Part shown: positions 36,061-45,122 of the stretch, one piece after another | How positions within the stretch are numbered: the first letter of the stretch is position 1 | How the letters are laid out: each line of letters opens with the position of its first letter | NCBI RefSeq assembly: GCF_015350975.1 | Contig: NZ_JADKRX010000001.1 | Coordinates: 558,001-622,000, forward strand | Direction: 5' to 3' | Origin: Curtobacterium sp. VKM Ac-1395 | GTDB lineage: Bacteria; Actinomycetota; Actinomycetes; Actinomycetales; Microbacteriaceae | Length of the DNA: 64,000 nucleotides | Program-made: the position numbers and the translations under genes | Notes under the pieces: model-generated | Seen by the model: only the letters and a program-made list of their open reading frames with translations | Told to the model about the DNA's origin: nothing | Databases searched by the model: none

Positions 36061-37122
36061 GTGACCGACGCCCCCCGCCAGCCCGAGAAGATCATCCTCG
36101 ACTGCGACCCCGGTCACGACGACGCCGTCGCGATGCTGCTCGCCCACGGCAACCCCGACATCGAGCTCCTCGCCGTCACCACCGTCGTCGGCAACCAGAC
36201 GCTGCCGAAGGTGACGCGGAACGCCCTGGCCGTGGCCCGCATCGCGGGGATCACCGGCGTGCCGTTCGCCGCGGGTGCCGCGCGTCCGATCCTCCGCCCG
36301 ATCGAGGTCGCCCCGGCGATCCACGGCGAGAGCGGCCTCGACGGACCGGTCCTGCCCGAGCCGTCGTTCGAGCTCGACGACCGGCACGCGGTGGACCTGA
36401 TCATCGACACCGTGATGGCGCACCAGCCCGGCACCGTGACCCTCGTGCCGACCGGCGGCCTGACGAACATCGCGCTCGCGGCCCGCAAGGAGCCCCGCAT
36501 CGTCGACCGCGTGAAGCAGGTCGTCCTGATGGGCGGCGGCGTGCACGTGGGCAACTGGAGCCCGGTCGCCGAGTTCAACATCGTCATCGACCCCGAGGCC
36601 GCGTCGATCGTCTTCGACGCCGGCTGGGACGTCGTCATGGTCGGGCTCGACCTGACGCACCAGGCCCTCGCCACCCCCGAGGTCGCCGCGCGGATCGCCG
36701 CCGTCGGCACCGGCCCCGCCGCCTTCGTCGGCGAGCTCCTCGACTTCTTCGGCCAGACCTACCGCGACGCGCAGGGCTTCGACGCCCCGCCCGTCCACGA
36801 CCCCTGCGCCGTCGCGTACGTGATCGACCCGACGATCGTCCGCGCGGTGAAGGTCCCGATCCGCATCGAGACCCAGGGCGCGCTGACCCTCGGCATGACC
36901 GTCGCCGACTTCCGCGCGCCCGCGCCGGAGGACTGCCGCACGAGCGCCGCGCTCGAGCTCGACCACGGCCGGTTCTGGGACCTCGTCGTGGACGCCCTCG
37001 AGCGCATCGGCGAGACGCCCGACACCGGCTGGACGCCCCGCGCCGCCGCCGACGCCGTCGAGGCCGGCCTGACCACGCAGCCGAGCACGACCCGACCCAC
37101 CATCACGACCACGGAGATCTGA
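36061..37122 (+). CDS. Inosine-uridine-type nucleoside hydrolase
   Basis: A 353-aa nucleoside hydrolase. The Ca-binding DCDPGHDDA motif sits at residues 14-22, with VPTGGLTNIALAAR, VLMGGGVHVGNWSPVAEFNI and the C-terminal HDPCAVAYV also present. It cleaves ribonucleosides to base and ribose. GTG start 36061. First gene of an operon with an MFS permease and ribokinase. The C-tail is Thr/Pro-rich and likely disordered. Confidence 0.93.
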   Translation: MTDAPRQPEKIILDCDPGHDDAVAMLLAHGNPDIELLAVTTVVGNQTLPKVTRNALAVARIAGITGVPFAAGAARPILRPIEVAPAIHGESGLDGPVLPEPSFELDDRHAVDLIIDTVMAHQPGTVTLVPTGGLTNIALAARKEPRIVDRVKQVVLMGGGVHVGNWSPVAEFNIVIDPEAASIVFDAGWDVVMVGLDLTHQALATPEVAARIAAVGTGPAAFVGELLDFFGQTYRDAQGFDAPPVHDPCAVAYVIDPTIVRAVKVPIRIETQGALTLGMTVADFRAPAPEDCRTSAALELDHGRFWDLVVDALERIGETPDTGWTPRAAADAVEAGLTTQPSTTRPTITTTEI

Positions 37123-37128
37123 CCCACC

Positions 37129-38577
37129 ATGAGCACCCCCTCGACGACGAAGTCGAACACGTCGAAGAAGTCCATCGGCGCGCTGACCGCGGCACTCCTC
37201 GCCGCCTGCATCGCATTCCAGCTCAACGCCAGCATGCTCAGCCCCGCGCTGGTCACGATGGCTCGCGAGCTCAACACGGACGACGCGACGATCGGGCTCT
37301 CGCAGACCCTGTACTTCACGCTCGCCGCGCTGTTCTCCCTGTTCCTGCCCCGCCTGTCGGACATCGTCGGGCGGAAGCGCGTGCTCGTCGGCATGCTCGC
37401 GGTGATGCTCGTCGGCAGCGTGGTCGCGGCCCTCGCGGTGAACGTGCCGATGCTCTTCGCCGGCCGCATCATCCAGGGCGTCACGGGCCCGGTCGTGCCG
37501 ATCTGCCTGCTCGTCCTGCGCAACGAGATCACCGACCCGAAGCGCTACGGCGCCGCCCTCGGCCTGCTCACCGCGGTGAACGGCGGCATCGCCGGGATCG
37601 ACGCCCTGGCCAGCGGCTGTATCGCGACGAACTTCGGCTTCCGGGGCATCTTCTGGGTGATCGCGGTCGTCACGGTCGTCGCCCTGACGCTCGTCACCGT
37701 CTGGGGTGTCGAGTCGCGCCCGTCCGCGGGCACCCGGATGGACTGGGTCGGCGTCGTCCCGCTGGTCATCTCGGTGGGTGCGCTGCTGACGGCGTTCAAC
37801 GAGGCCGGCAAGCTCGGCGCCGCGAACCCGGTGCTCGTGGTCGGCGGGATCGTCGTCGCCCTCGCGGCCTTCGCCGTGTTCTGGGCGGTCGAGTCCCGCG
37901 TCCGCGAGCCCCTCGTCGAGACCCGGTTCCTCAAGCGCCGGGGCACGTGGGCACTCCTCGCCACGACGTTCCTCACGGTGACCGGTGTCTTCGCGGTCGT
38001 GAACGGCCTGGTCACGTCGCTCGCCCAGAACGGCGACGCCGGCTTCGGAATGGAGGCCGACCTCGCCTCCCTGGTGTTCCTCACGCCGTACGCGTTGGTC
38101 GGCTGGATCGTCGGACCGTTCGCGGGTCGGCTCGCCCCGACGCTCGGCTACCGCGCGGTGCTGCGGGTGGGGCTCGTCGGCAGCATCGTCGCCACCGTCC
38201 TGATGGCCCTCGTCGGCGTGCACTCGCTGCCGGTCCTCATCGCCACCACCGTGCTCATCGGCATCACGTACGCCGGCATCGCCAACATCATCCTGAACGG
38301 CCTGGGCATCGTGCTCTCCCCGGAGTCGAACCCCGGGTTCCTGCCTGGTCTGAACGCCGGCGCGTTCAACCTCGGTGCGGGCGTCAGCTTCGCCGTGCTG
38401 CCGGCGCTGCAGATCGCGCTCGGGGTCGGCGGGTCCTCGGGCACGGCCGGCTACTCCGGTGGGATGCTGCTCGGAGCCGTCATCACGACCGCCGCCCTGG
38501 CGATCTCGTTCCTCATCCCCCGACCGGAGGATGCCGAGACCCCCGCCATCGTCCAGCAGAAGGAGAGCGTCCGATGA
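37129..38577 (+). CDS. MFS transporter of the nucleoside operon
   Basis: A 482-aa protein with about 14 hydrophobic helices and the loop 2-3 motif RLSDIVGRKRVLVG. By family it resembles drug-type MFS proteins, but the operon (nucleoside hydrolase, ribokinase, LacI operators) points to nucleoside or ribose uptake. 6 bp after the hydrolase stop; its own stop overlaps the ribokinase start by 4 bp. Confidence 0.85.
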   Translation: MSTPSTTKSNTSKKSIGALTAALLAACIAFQLNASMLSPALVTMARELNTDDATIGLSQTLYFTLAALFSLFLPRLSDIVGRKRVLVGMLAVMLVGSVVAALAVNVPMLFAGRIIQGVTGPVVPICLLVLRNEITDPKRYGAALGLLTAVNGGIAGIDALASGCIATNFGFRGIFWVIAVVTVVALTLVTVWGVESRPSAGTRMDWVGVVPLVISVGALLTAFNEAGKLGAANPVLVVGGIVVALAAFAVFWAVESRVREPLVETRFLKRRGTWALLATTFLTVTGVFAVVNGLVTSLAQNGDAGFGMEADLASLVFLTPYALVGWIVGPFAGRLAPTLGYRAVLRVGLVGSIVATVLMALVGVHSLPVLIATTVLIGITYAGIANIILNGLGIVLSPESNPGFLPGLNAGAFNLGAGVSFAVLPALQIALGVGGSSGTAGYSGGMLLGAVITTAALAISFLIPRPEDAETPAIVQQKESVR

Positions 38578-39434
38578 CCGAGACCATCGTGATCGTCGGG
38601 TCGTTGAACGCGGACCTGGTCGTCCGGACGGACCGCTTCCCGAAGCCCGGCGAGACCCTGCACGGATCCGACCTCGCGATCCTGCCGGGGGGCAAGTCCG
38701 CCAACCAGGCCGTCGCCGCCGGGAGGCTCGGGGGCACGGTGCGCATGATCGGTGCGGTCGGCGACGACGGGAACGGTGCGCTGCTCCGCGACTCCGTCGC
38801 GGCCGCCGGCGCGGACACGACGCACGTCGCCGTCCGGCAGGGGACGGCGACCGGCACCGCCGTCATCACCGTCGACGCCCACGGCGAGAACACCATCGTG
38901 ATCTCCGGCGGCGCGAACGCCACCCTGACGCCGGACGACCTGCCCGCCGAGGCCTTCCGGGACGCCGCCGTCCTCGGCCTGTGCCTCGAGGTGTCGATCG
39001 ACGTGGTGCTCGCCGCCGCCCGTGCCGCACACGAGGCCGGTGTCACGGTCCTGACGAACCTGTCCCCGTTCGGCGACGTCCCGCGCGAGCTGCTCGACCT
39101 GACCGACGTGCTCCTCGTCAACGAGCACGAGGCCGCCGCACTCGGTGACCACGGCGTCGCCCGGTCGATCGTGACCCGAGGTGGCGACGGCTCGGTCGTC
39201 CACGACGGCGACGCCGCGCCCGTCGAGGTGTCCGCGGTGCCCGTCGAGGCCGTCGACACCACGGGGTGCGGCGACGCGTTCATGGGGGCCGTGGCGCTCC
39301 GACTCGCTGCGGGCGACACGCTCCTCGAGGCCGCACGGTTCGCCGCCGGTGTCGGGGCGTACGCCGCGACCGGGGCGGGGGCGCAGGCGTCCTATCCGAC
39401 CACGACGCAGCTCGAGGCGTTCCTGCGGGCGTAG
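38574..39434 (+). CDS. rbsK: Ribokinase
   Basis: A 286-aa PfkB-fold kinase with ribokinase features: GSLNADLVVRTDRFPKPGET, the sugar-binding GGKSANQAVAAGRLGG, and DTTGCGDAFMG with catalytic Asp234. It phosphorylates ribose released by the nucleoside hydrolase, feeding the pentose phosphate pathway. Translationally coupled to the permease. Confidence 0.9.
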   Translation: MTETIVIVGSLNADLVVRTDRFPKPGETLHGSDLAILPGGKSANQAVAAGRLGGTVRMIGAVGDDGNGALLRDSVAAAGADTTHVAVRQGTATGTAVITVDAHGENTIVISGGANATLTPDDLPAEAFRDAAVLGLCLEVSIDVVLAAARAAHEAGVTVLTNLSPFGDVPRELLDLTDVLLVNEHEAAALGDHGVARSIVTRGGDGSVVHDGDAAPVEVSAVPVEAVDTTGCGDAFMGAVALRLAAGDTLLEAARFAAGVGAYAATGAGAQASYPTTTQLEAFLRA

Positions 39435-39496
39435 GACGAGCCTCCAGGAGGTCCCTGCGGTCTCAACGACCTCGCTGCGGCCGCTAGCGTTGCGGC

Positions 39497-40432
39497 ATGC
39501 GCGTGGGAGTCCTCGACATCGGGTCCAACACCGGTCACCTGCTGGTGGTCGACGCCCACGGCGGCGCCGCGCCGCTGCCGGCGTCCTCCTTCAAGCAGGC
39601 GCTCCGACTCGCCGAGCACCTCGACGAGCGGGGCGCGGTGACGCAGGCCGGCATCGACGCCCTCACCGGGTTCGTCGCGGAGTCGGTCCGGGTCGCGGAG
39701 GACCGCGGCTGCGAGGACATGCTCGGGTTCGCCACCTCGGCCGTGCGTGACGCGGTGAACTCCGAGGCGGTCCTGGCGCACGTGCAGGACCGGACCGGGG
39801 TCGAGCTCGCCGTGCTCTCCGGGTCGGACGAGGCCCGGCTGACGTTCCTGGCCGTGCGGCGCTGGTTCGGCTGGTCCGCCGGACGGCTGGCCGTGTTCGA
39901 CATCGGCGGTGGGTCGCTCGAGATCGCCGGCGGGGCGGACGAGGCGCCGGACGTCGCGTGGTCGATGCCGATCGGCGCCGCGCGGCTGGCGCGGTCGTTC
40001 TTCGCCGACGGGACGCCGACCGAGGACGACGTCCGCCGCCTCCGGCACGACATCCGCGTCGAGATCGCCCGGGATGCGGGCAAACTCCTCCGATCGGGGG
40101 TACCGGACCGGGCCGTGGCGACCTCCAAGACGTTCCGGTCGATCGCCCGCATCTGCGGGGCGGCGCCGTCGGCCGCCGGGCCGCTCGTCGCACGCTCGCT
40201 GGACGGCGACGTCCTGCGGGCGACGCTGCCGTCGCTGCTGCAGATGTCCGTCACCGAGCTCGCGGCGCTGCCCGGGGTCTCGGCGAGCCGTGCACACCAG
40301 GTCGTGCCGGGAGCGCTCGTCGCCGAGGCGTGCCTGGACATCTTCGACCTGCCCGCGCTGGAGATCTGCCCGTGGGCGCTCCGCGAGGGCGTCATCCTCG
40401 AGCGGCTCGACCAGCTGTCGGTGTTGGTCTGA
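39497..40432 (+). CDS. Ppx/GppA family phosphatase
   Basis: A 311-aa actin-fold phosphatase: phosphate-1 motif [14 protein letters not shown], phosphate-2 motif [14 protein letters not shown]. The family hydrolyses polyphosphate or pppGpp. The short single-module form is the usual actinobacterial Ppx. It is the last chromosomal household gene before the RiPP cluster. Confidence 0.92.
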   Translation: MRVGVLDIGSNTGHLLVVDAHGGAAPLPASSFKQALRLAEHLDERGAVTQAGIDALTGFVAESVRVAEDRGCEDMLGFATSAVRDAVNSEAVLAHVQDRTGVELAVLSGSDEARLTFLAVRRWFGWSAGRLAVFDIGGGSLEIAGGADEAPDVAWSMPIGAARLARSFFADGTPTEDDVRRLRHDIRVEIARDAGKLLRSGVPDRAVATSKTFRSIARICGAAPSAAGPLVARSLDGDVLRATLPSLLQMSVTELAALPGVSASRAHQVVPGALVAEACLDIFDLPALEICPWALREGVILERLDQLSVLV

Positions 40433-40526
40433 CGCGGCTCGGCCGCGTACCCGGACGCTTTCACCGCTCCGGAGTCGCCTCGTCCTGACGAGGGGCTGAC
40501 GCAATTCGCTGGTCCCTCGGCTCCGG

Positions 40527-40555
40527 TTGACGTGAAGTACGAACGGTAATATGTT
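40527..40555 (+). promoter_or_regulatory. Predicted promoter of the thiopeptide cluster
   Basis: TTGACG (40527-40532) and TATGTT (40550-40555) are separated by 17 bp, close to the vegetative sigma consensus. The region is markedly AT-richer than the chromosome around it. It lies about 50 bp upstream of precursor A1 and would start a transcript covering A1 and, past the hairpin at 40787, the enzyme genes. Confidence 0.65.
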
Positions 40556-40603
40556 TGCGGTCAAGAACTGGAGTGACCGGTTCCGTGGCTGAGGGAAATC
40601 ATC

Positions 40604-40780
40604 ATGACGCAAACGTCAATCATCGAACTGCCGGATCTCGACTTCAGCGGTCTTGAGGTCTTGTCCGTCCGCGAAGCGGTCGCCGTACCCGAGACCGGGG
40701 CGACGAGTGGGAGCAGTAGCTGCACGTCGACATCCTGCTGTGGGAGCAGCTCGTGCTGCTCATCGGGGTCCTGCGGCTGA
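40604..40780 (+). CDS. Thiopeptide-type precursor peptide A1
   Basis: A 58-aa peptide. The leader (residues 1-34) is acidic and hydrophobic (ELPDLDFSGLEVLSVREAVA) and ends in ETGAT. The core is built only of Ser, Cys, Thr and Gly: it opens SGSSSCTSTSCC and closes CCSSGSCG, with seven Cys and twelve Ser from residue 35 on. Such a core is the substrate for azole formation at Cys and dehydration at Ser/Thr. Ser35 as ring-position 1 and Ser44 (position 10, followed by Cys-Cys) are candidates for pyridine formation. GAGGG precedes the ATG by 8 bp. First gene of the cluster. Confidence 0.9.
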   Translation: MTQTSIIELPDLDFSGLEVLSVREAVAVPETGATSGSSSCTSTSCCGSSSCCSSGSCG

Positions 40781-40786
40781 TCCGGC

Positions 40787-40820
40787 ATGCGGGGCTGTCA
40801 TCTACGTGACGGCCCCGCAT
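40787..40820 (+). terminator. Attenuator hairpin after precursor A1
   Basis: ATGCGGGGCTGTCA pairs with TGACGGCCCCGCAT over 14 positions (one G-U), closing a six-base loop. It begins 6 bp after the A1 stop and ends 43 bp before the ATPase. There is no T-run; a partial terminator or 3'-end stabiliser that keeps A1 mRNA in excess over the enzyme mRNA is the likely role. Confidence 0.7.
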
Positions 40821-40863
40821 CGATCAGATCACCGACGATCCAGCAACCAGACGGGACCGATCA

Positions 40864-41769
40864 ATGGCCGCCATCACAGCCGATGGGCTGACCAAGAGCT
40901 ACCGTGGGGTCGAGGTGCTCAGGGCACTCGACGTCGTCGTGGAAGACGGCAGCGTCGCCGCTTTCCTCGGACCGAACGGCGCAGGCAAGACCACGCTTGT
41001 CGAGATCCTCGAAGGGCACCGGGGGCGCGACTCCGGATCGCTGTCAGTCTTCGGGTACGACCCCGGACACGTCGTGGACTTCCGACGGCTCAGGACGGTC
41101 ATCGGCGTCGTCATGCAGCAGACGCTCCTCGAGCCCGCGCTGACGCCGCGCGACCTGCTCCTCCGGCAGGCCAGCTACTACTCGGACCCCGTGCCGCTCG
41201 CAGAATCAGTGAGCCGGTTCGGCCTCGATGAGTTTGCGCGGAAGCCGGTCCGGTCTCTGTCTGGCGGGATGCGTCGTCGTCTCGACCTTGCGTTGGCGTT
41301 CGTCGGTCGCCCGCGGATCCTGTTCCTCGACGAACCGTCGACCGGCCTCGACCCGATCTCACGACACTCGATCCGCGAACTCGTTGCCGACGCGAACCGG
41401 GCCGGGGTGACCGTGGTGCTCACGTCCCACGACCTCGACGAGGTCCAGCAGCTGGCCGACGCCGTCCACATCCTCCGTGACGGCCGCTTCGCCGCGAGCG
41501 GCAGCCCGCGGGACATCGTGAAGCGGTCAGCCGCTCCTGGACGGGTCGAGTTCGATCTCCCCGCAGGCGAACGCGAGCTGCTCCCAGCCGGAGCCGTCCG
41601 AGTCGGCAAGCGTCTCCGGTACTCCACTCCGTCCCACAGCGAACTCCTCGAACAGCTGCGATCGTGGGAGGCCTCGACGGGACACAACCTCGGTGAGCTG
41701 ACCATCGCCGCACCCACCCTCGACGATGCGTACGTCAAGCTCGTCGGTGAACCGGAGGTCTCCGCGTGA
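40864..41769 (+). CDS. ABC transporter ATP-binding protein of the RiPP cluster
   Basis: A 301-aa ABC-2-type ATPase: Walker A GPNGAGKTT, signature SLSGGMRRRLDLA, Walker B ILFLDEPSTGLDP and switch His in SHDLDE; a 70-residue C-terminal extension follows, as in the DrrA/antibiotic-export group. With the permease it should export the mature thiopeptide or give self-immunity. Overlaps the permease by 4 bp. Confidence 0.9.
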   Translation: MAAITADGLTKSYRGVEVLRALDVVVEDGSVAAFLGPNGAGKTTLVEILEGHRGRDSGSLSVFGYDPGHVVDFRRLRTVIGVVMQQTLLEPALTPRDLLLRQASYYSDPVPLAESVSRFGLDEFARKPVRSLSGGMRRRLDLALAFVGRPRILFLDEPSTGLDPISRHSIRELVADANRAGVTVVLTSHDLDEVQQLADAVHILRDGRFAASGSPRDIVKRSAAPGRVEFDLPAGERELLPAGAVRVGKRLRYSTPSHSELLEQLRSWEASTGHNLGELTIAAPTLDDAYVKLVGEPEVSA

Positions 41770-42605
41770 CGATCGCATCAACCGCTGGACGGCGACACGA
41801 CTTTGCCAAGAGTTTCCTCTTGCACACGCGATCAGAATTCGTCGACTTCTGGATGTCGGTCATTTCTCTCGCGTTCATCGTGCTCATGCCCGTCATGTTC
41901 TACGTCGTGTTCGGAGTCGCATTCCTGAGCGCTGCGGACAGCATCCGTTCCGTGAACGGTGCGGAGATCCGACAGGCCGATCTCAGTTACGCGGGCGTGC
42001 TCACGTTCGCGTCGATGTCGGTGACCTTCGCGAACGTCGCGATCGGCTTGGCGATCCGCCGCGAACACGGACTGTTCCGTCGGTTCCGGACGACACCGGT
42101 ACCGCCGTGGGTCGTCATGGGTGCGTTCCTCGTGAACATCTTCGTCACCCTGGTCATCGTGCTCGCGGTGGTCTCCGCAATCGGGTTCCTCGGTCTTCGA
42201 GTCACTATGGACCCCGACCGCGTCGTGCCGCTCCTCGTGACGGCAGTGCTCGGCTTCATCGCCCTGTCGCCCATCGGTGTGGCGCTCTCGCTGCTCCCGC
42301 CGAACGCCGACGCGGCAGTCCCGATCGTCAACGGGATCTTCTTCCCGCTCGCGTTCCTGTCGGGCGCGTTCATCACGGTGCCGCTCGGTGCCTTCGTCGA
42401 CGCCATCGTCCCCTACCTCCCCGGCGCACCACTCTTCCAGCTCTTCGCTGCGGTCTTCTCGGAGGGCGCGTTCGTCTGGGACGGTCGACAAGTGCTGATC
42501 CTGCTCGGCTGGGCCGTCATCGGGATCGTCCTGTCCGGGGCTTTTTTCCGGTGGGCATCCGAGCGCGAGCCTCGGGGCTTCACCCGCAGGAAGTCAGCCG
42601 AGTAA
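41766..42605 (+). CDS. ABC-2 type permease of the RiPP cluster
   Basis: A 279-aa membrane protein with six hydrophobic segments (e.g. VLMPVMFYVVFGVAFL, FLVNIFVTLVIVLAVVSAIGFLGL, FFPLAFLSGAFI), the DrrB-like ABC-2 pattern. GTG start inside the ATPase stop. Forms the channel partner of the upstream ATPase; export or immunity is inferred from position inside the cluster. Confidence 0.88.
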   Translation: MTIASTAGRRHDFAKSFLLHTRSEFVDFWMSVISLAFIVLMPVMFYVVFGVAFLSAADSIRSVNGAEIRQADLSYAGVLTFASMSVTFANVAIGLAIRREHGLFRRFRTTPVPPWVVMGAFLVNIFVTLVIVLAVVSAIGFLGLRVTMDPDRVVPLLVTAVLGFIALSPIGVALSLLPPNADAAVPIVNGIFFPLAFLSGAFITVPLGAFVDAIVPYLPGAPLFQLFAAVFSEGAFVWDGRQVLILLGWAVIGIVLSGAFFRWASEREPRGFTRRKSAE

Positions 42606-42608
42606 GCC

Positions 42609-45122
42609 ATGTTCACAGGGAGACAGGCGGTGCGGGTCGATCTCACACCGCGATGGATGGTGCGCGAGAACACCTACCGGTACCGAGTGCTCCGGCACGA
42701 GGGGGGCGTGGAACTCGACCGTCGTCTGGCTGAGATCCACGAACGATCCGCTCAGCGCGAGGCACTGCGCGAAGCGACGATCCGCGAACTCGAACGACTC
42801 ATCCCGCTGCTGGACGGGGTGAGTAGACGGCAGGCACTCGCGGCGAAGCGTGCGGTCCACAATGCTGCGACGACGATCCCGCCGATGGGGCCGGAGCTGT
42901 TCGACGCGGCTCCGCTGACGTCCGCGTGGTCGCGGAACACGCAGCGCATGGCAGAGGCGGGGGGCGCCGTCGACGAGCTCGAGGAGCGCGACCTGGCGTC
43001 CGAACGCGCGGTTCTCTCGGCCTGGGCCCAGGACGAGCGCGTCCAGCAGAGCGTTGCGATGACCAGCACCGTGCTCCTACACGCCCTGCGTGGCAGCGCT
43101 CGTGGGGGCAGCCCGGACAAGCGGGGGCGCAAGTCCGAACCGGCATTGGTGCAGTACTTCTCACGATCGACGCTGCGCGTGAGTCCCTTCTCGCGCTACA
43201 CAGCGGTCGACGTCCGTGTGCTCGGAGACCTGCCCTCCGACGACGACCATGGAATCCGGAGTGCCGTGGCGGTGAAGCGACTGCTCACACGGCACGCGGT
43301 ACGGAGAGCGACATCCGACCCGGTCAACATCGATCACGTCGTCTGGACCACACCCCCCGGTGCGGAACTGGAGGGTGGCACCTTGACGTTTCGCCGTCGC
43401 AGCTGGGTCGCACTTGCTCCGGGTGCTCGCCTCGACGCGTTCCGGGAGGTCGACGTCTCGTGGCCCGTGCCGGAGGCCTGGCGGTCGACCGTCGCTGTGC
43501 TCCTGGCGACCCCGCCGGGGTCCCTGCGTGACCTCGCTGCGCGGACCAGCAGTGATGCCCCGCATCACTTCGAGACCGTGCACGCAGGCCTCGCGCAGCT
43601 CGCCTCCAGAGGGCTCCTCTACCCTGTCGATCCGGTCTCGGAACAGGACCCGGACTTCGAGGGCTCCTTGCTCGATGCGCTTCGCGCATGGCCGGGCGTC
43701 GGCGCGCAGGACCTAGTGGCTGCCCTGCGGTTGACGCACCAGCTGACCATGGGGTTCGGCAAGCTCGGGGGTGCGGAACGAACAGCGCGCCTCGAGATCC
43801 TGGAACGCGCCTGGTCCACCGCGGTCGGCGCCGCTGTCACGGCGCCGATCGTCGAGGACTCTTACGTCACGACTTCCGCGTCCGTCCCGTCCCCGGACGG
43901 ATGGCGCGATCCCATCCGCGGCCTCTCACCGTTGCTCACCGCACTCGACGATCAGCGCCTGTTGTCGACGGCGCTCGAGGCCACGTTCGTAGCCGAGTAC
44001 GGAGAGGGCGGCGTCTGCACCGACATCAGGCGCTTCGCCGCGAAGACCGCCGGCGCGTTCCCGCTCGCGCAACAGCTCCTGGCTGGTGACACCGACGGCG
44101 CGCCCTCGACAGCTGTCCTTGGGCTGCTCAACGCGAGAGCGATGGCGGCTCGGCACCTGAACGAGCTGTCGCGAGTCGATGCGGTAGAGGTCTCCGTCGA
44201 TCAGGCGGTTCTCGACACGCTGACGAGCACCCTCCCGGACGCCGAGATCGCCCGACGCCGCACCGTGGCCGTATTCGGGCAGGTCGCCGGGAACCGCTTC
44301 GTCGTCAACCACCTCTATGGCGGACGACTGCGGTACTTCAGCCGGTACCTGCGCCAGCTCGACCCCGAGCACACGGAGGCGCTCCGGAGTCACCTCCGCT
44401 CCCAGACCGGCGGAGCGCTCAGCTTGCAGCTGCGCCCCACCCTCGGGTTCAACGCCAACCTCTCACCGTTGCTCACGGAGGCCGAACTCGTCCTCGACGA
44501 CGACGTCCCCCACGGCACCGACACCCGACGGATCGAAGACCTCGCCATCGTGCACGGACCCACGGGCCTCGCGGTCGTCGAACGGGCTACGGGCCGCGCG
44601 GTCGAGATGGTCTACACCGGGTTCCTGGTGCCGCACGCGCTTCCGGCGACCGAGATGCTGCTCGCGATGCTCGCCGAGGCGCCCTTCTACGGGTTCGGGG
44701 ACGTCAGCATGGACCTGCACCGCCGCGGACCGGCCGCTCGAGCTCCTCGGATCGTGCACGAGGGCTTGGTCCTGTTCCGTCGCCGGTGGGCAATCGAACC
44801 GAGGACGCTGCTCAAGCGAGTTGACGAGTCATCCGCGCAGCACTTCCGACGTCTCGACACCGACCGGCGAGCTGCGCAGATGCCGTCACAGGTGTTCTTC
44901 CGTGCCCTGCGTGGCGGATACGCCACACCGATGGAGCGAGTCATGAGCCCTAAGCCGCAGCACCACGACTTCCTCAGCAGGCTCCACACTTCGACGATCC
45001 GCCGCCGCCTGGGGGACCTCGGGCCGATGGTGATGGCGGAGGAACTCCTCCCCGAGCCGACAGTGGGCACTGCCGCATCTGAGACCTTCTTCGAAGCCAC
45101 GATCACCGGGGACCGACCATGA
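42609..45122 (+). CDS. LanB-type tRNA-dependent dehydratase, glutamylation half
   Basis: An 837-aa protein with the N-terminal domain of LanB dehydratases only: SRSTLRVSPFSRYTAVD near residues 185-200 (the family SPFxxFx motif), VAVFGQVAGNRFVVNHLYGGRLRYFSRYL and LGFNANLSPLL further on. These enzymes glutamylate precursor Ser/Thr with Glu-tRNA; elimination is done by a separate domain, here in the protein at 50778. This split is characteristic of thiopeptide and goadsporin-type clusters (TbtB, LazB, GodF). 3 bp after the permease stop; overlaps the next gene by 4 bp. Confidence 0.88.
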   Translation: MFTGRQAVRVDLTPRWMVRENTYRYRVLRHEGGVELDRRLAEIHERSAQREALREATIRELERLIPLLDGVSRRQALAAKRAVHNAATTIPPMGPELFDAAPLTSAWSRNTQRMAEAGGAVDELEERDLASERAVLSAWAQDERVQQSVAMTSTVLLHALRGSARGGSPDKRGRKSEPALVQYFSRSTLRVSPFSRYTAVDVRVLGDLPSDDDHGIRSAVAVKRLLTRHAVRRATSDPVNIDHVVWTTPPGAELEGGTLTFRRRSWVALAPGARLDAFREVDVSWPVPEAWRSTVAVLLATPPGSLRDLAARTSSDAPHHFETVHAGLAQLASRGLLYPVDPVSEQDPDFEGSLLDALRAWPGVGAQDLVAALRLTHQLTMGFGKLGGAERTARLEILERAWSTAVGAAVTAPIVEDSYVTTSASVPSPDGWRDPIRGLSPLLTALDDQRLLSTALEATFVAEYGEGGVCTDIRRFAAKTAGAFPLAQQLLAGDTDGAPSTAVLGLLNARAMAARHLNELSRVDAVEVSVDQAVLDTLTSTLPDAEIARRRTVAVFGQVAGNRFVVNHLYGGRLRYFSRYLRQLDPEHTEALRSHLRSQTGGALSLQLRPTLGFNANLSPLLTEAELVLDDDVPHGTDTRRIEDLAIVHGPTGLAVVERATGRAVEMVYTGFLVPHALPATEMLLAMLAEAPFYGFGDVSMDLHRRGPAARAPRIVHEGLVLFRRRWAIEPRTLLKRVDESSAQHFRRLDTDRRAAQMPSQVFFRALRGGYATPMERVMSPKPQHHDFLSRLHTSTIRRRLGDLGPMVMAEELLPEPTVGTAASETFFEATITGDRP

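Noticed and set aside
34831..38223. Very long open frame on the minus strand opposite the nucleoside operon
   Set aside because: Only the segment 34831-35841 reads as a real protein (LacI). The rest is antisense to the hydrolase and MFS genes and is Asp/Arg/His-rich nonsense typical of high-GC shadow frames.
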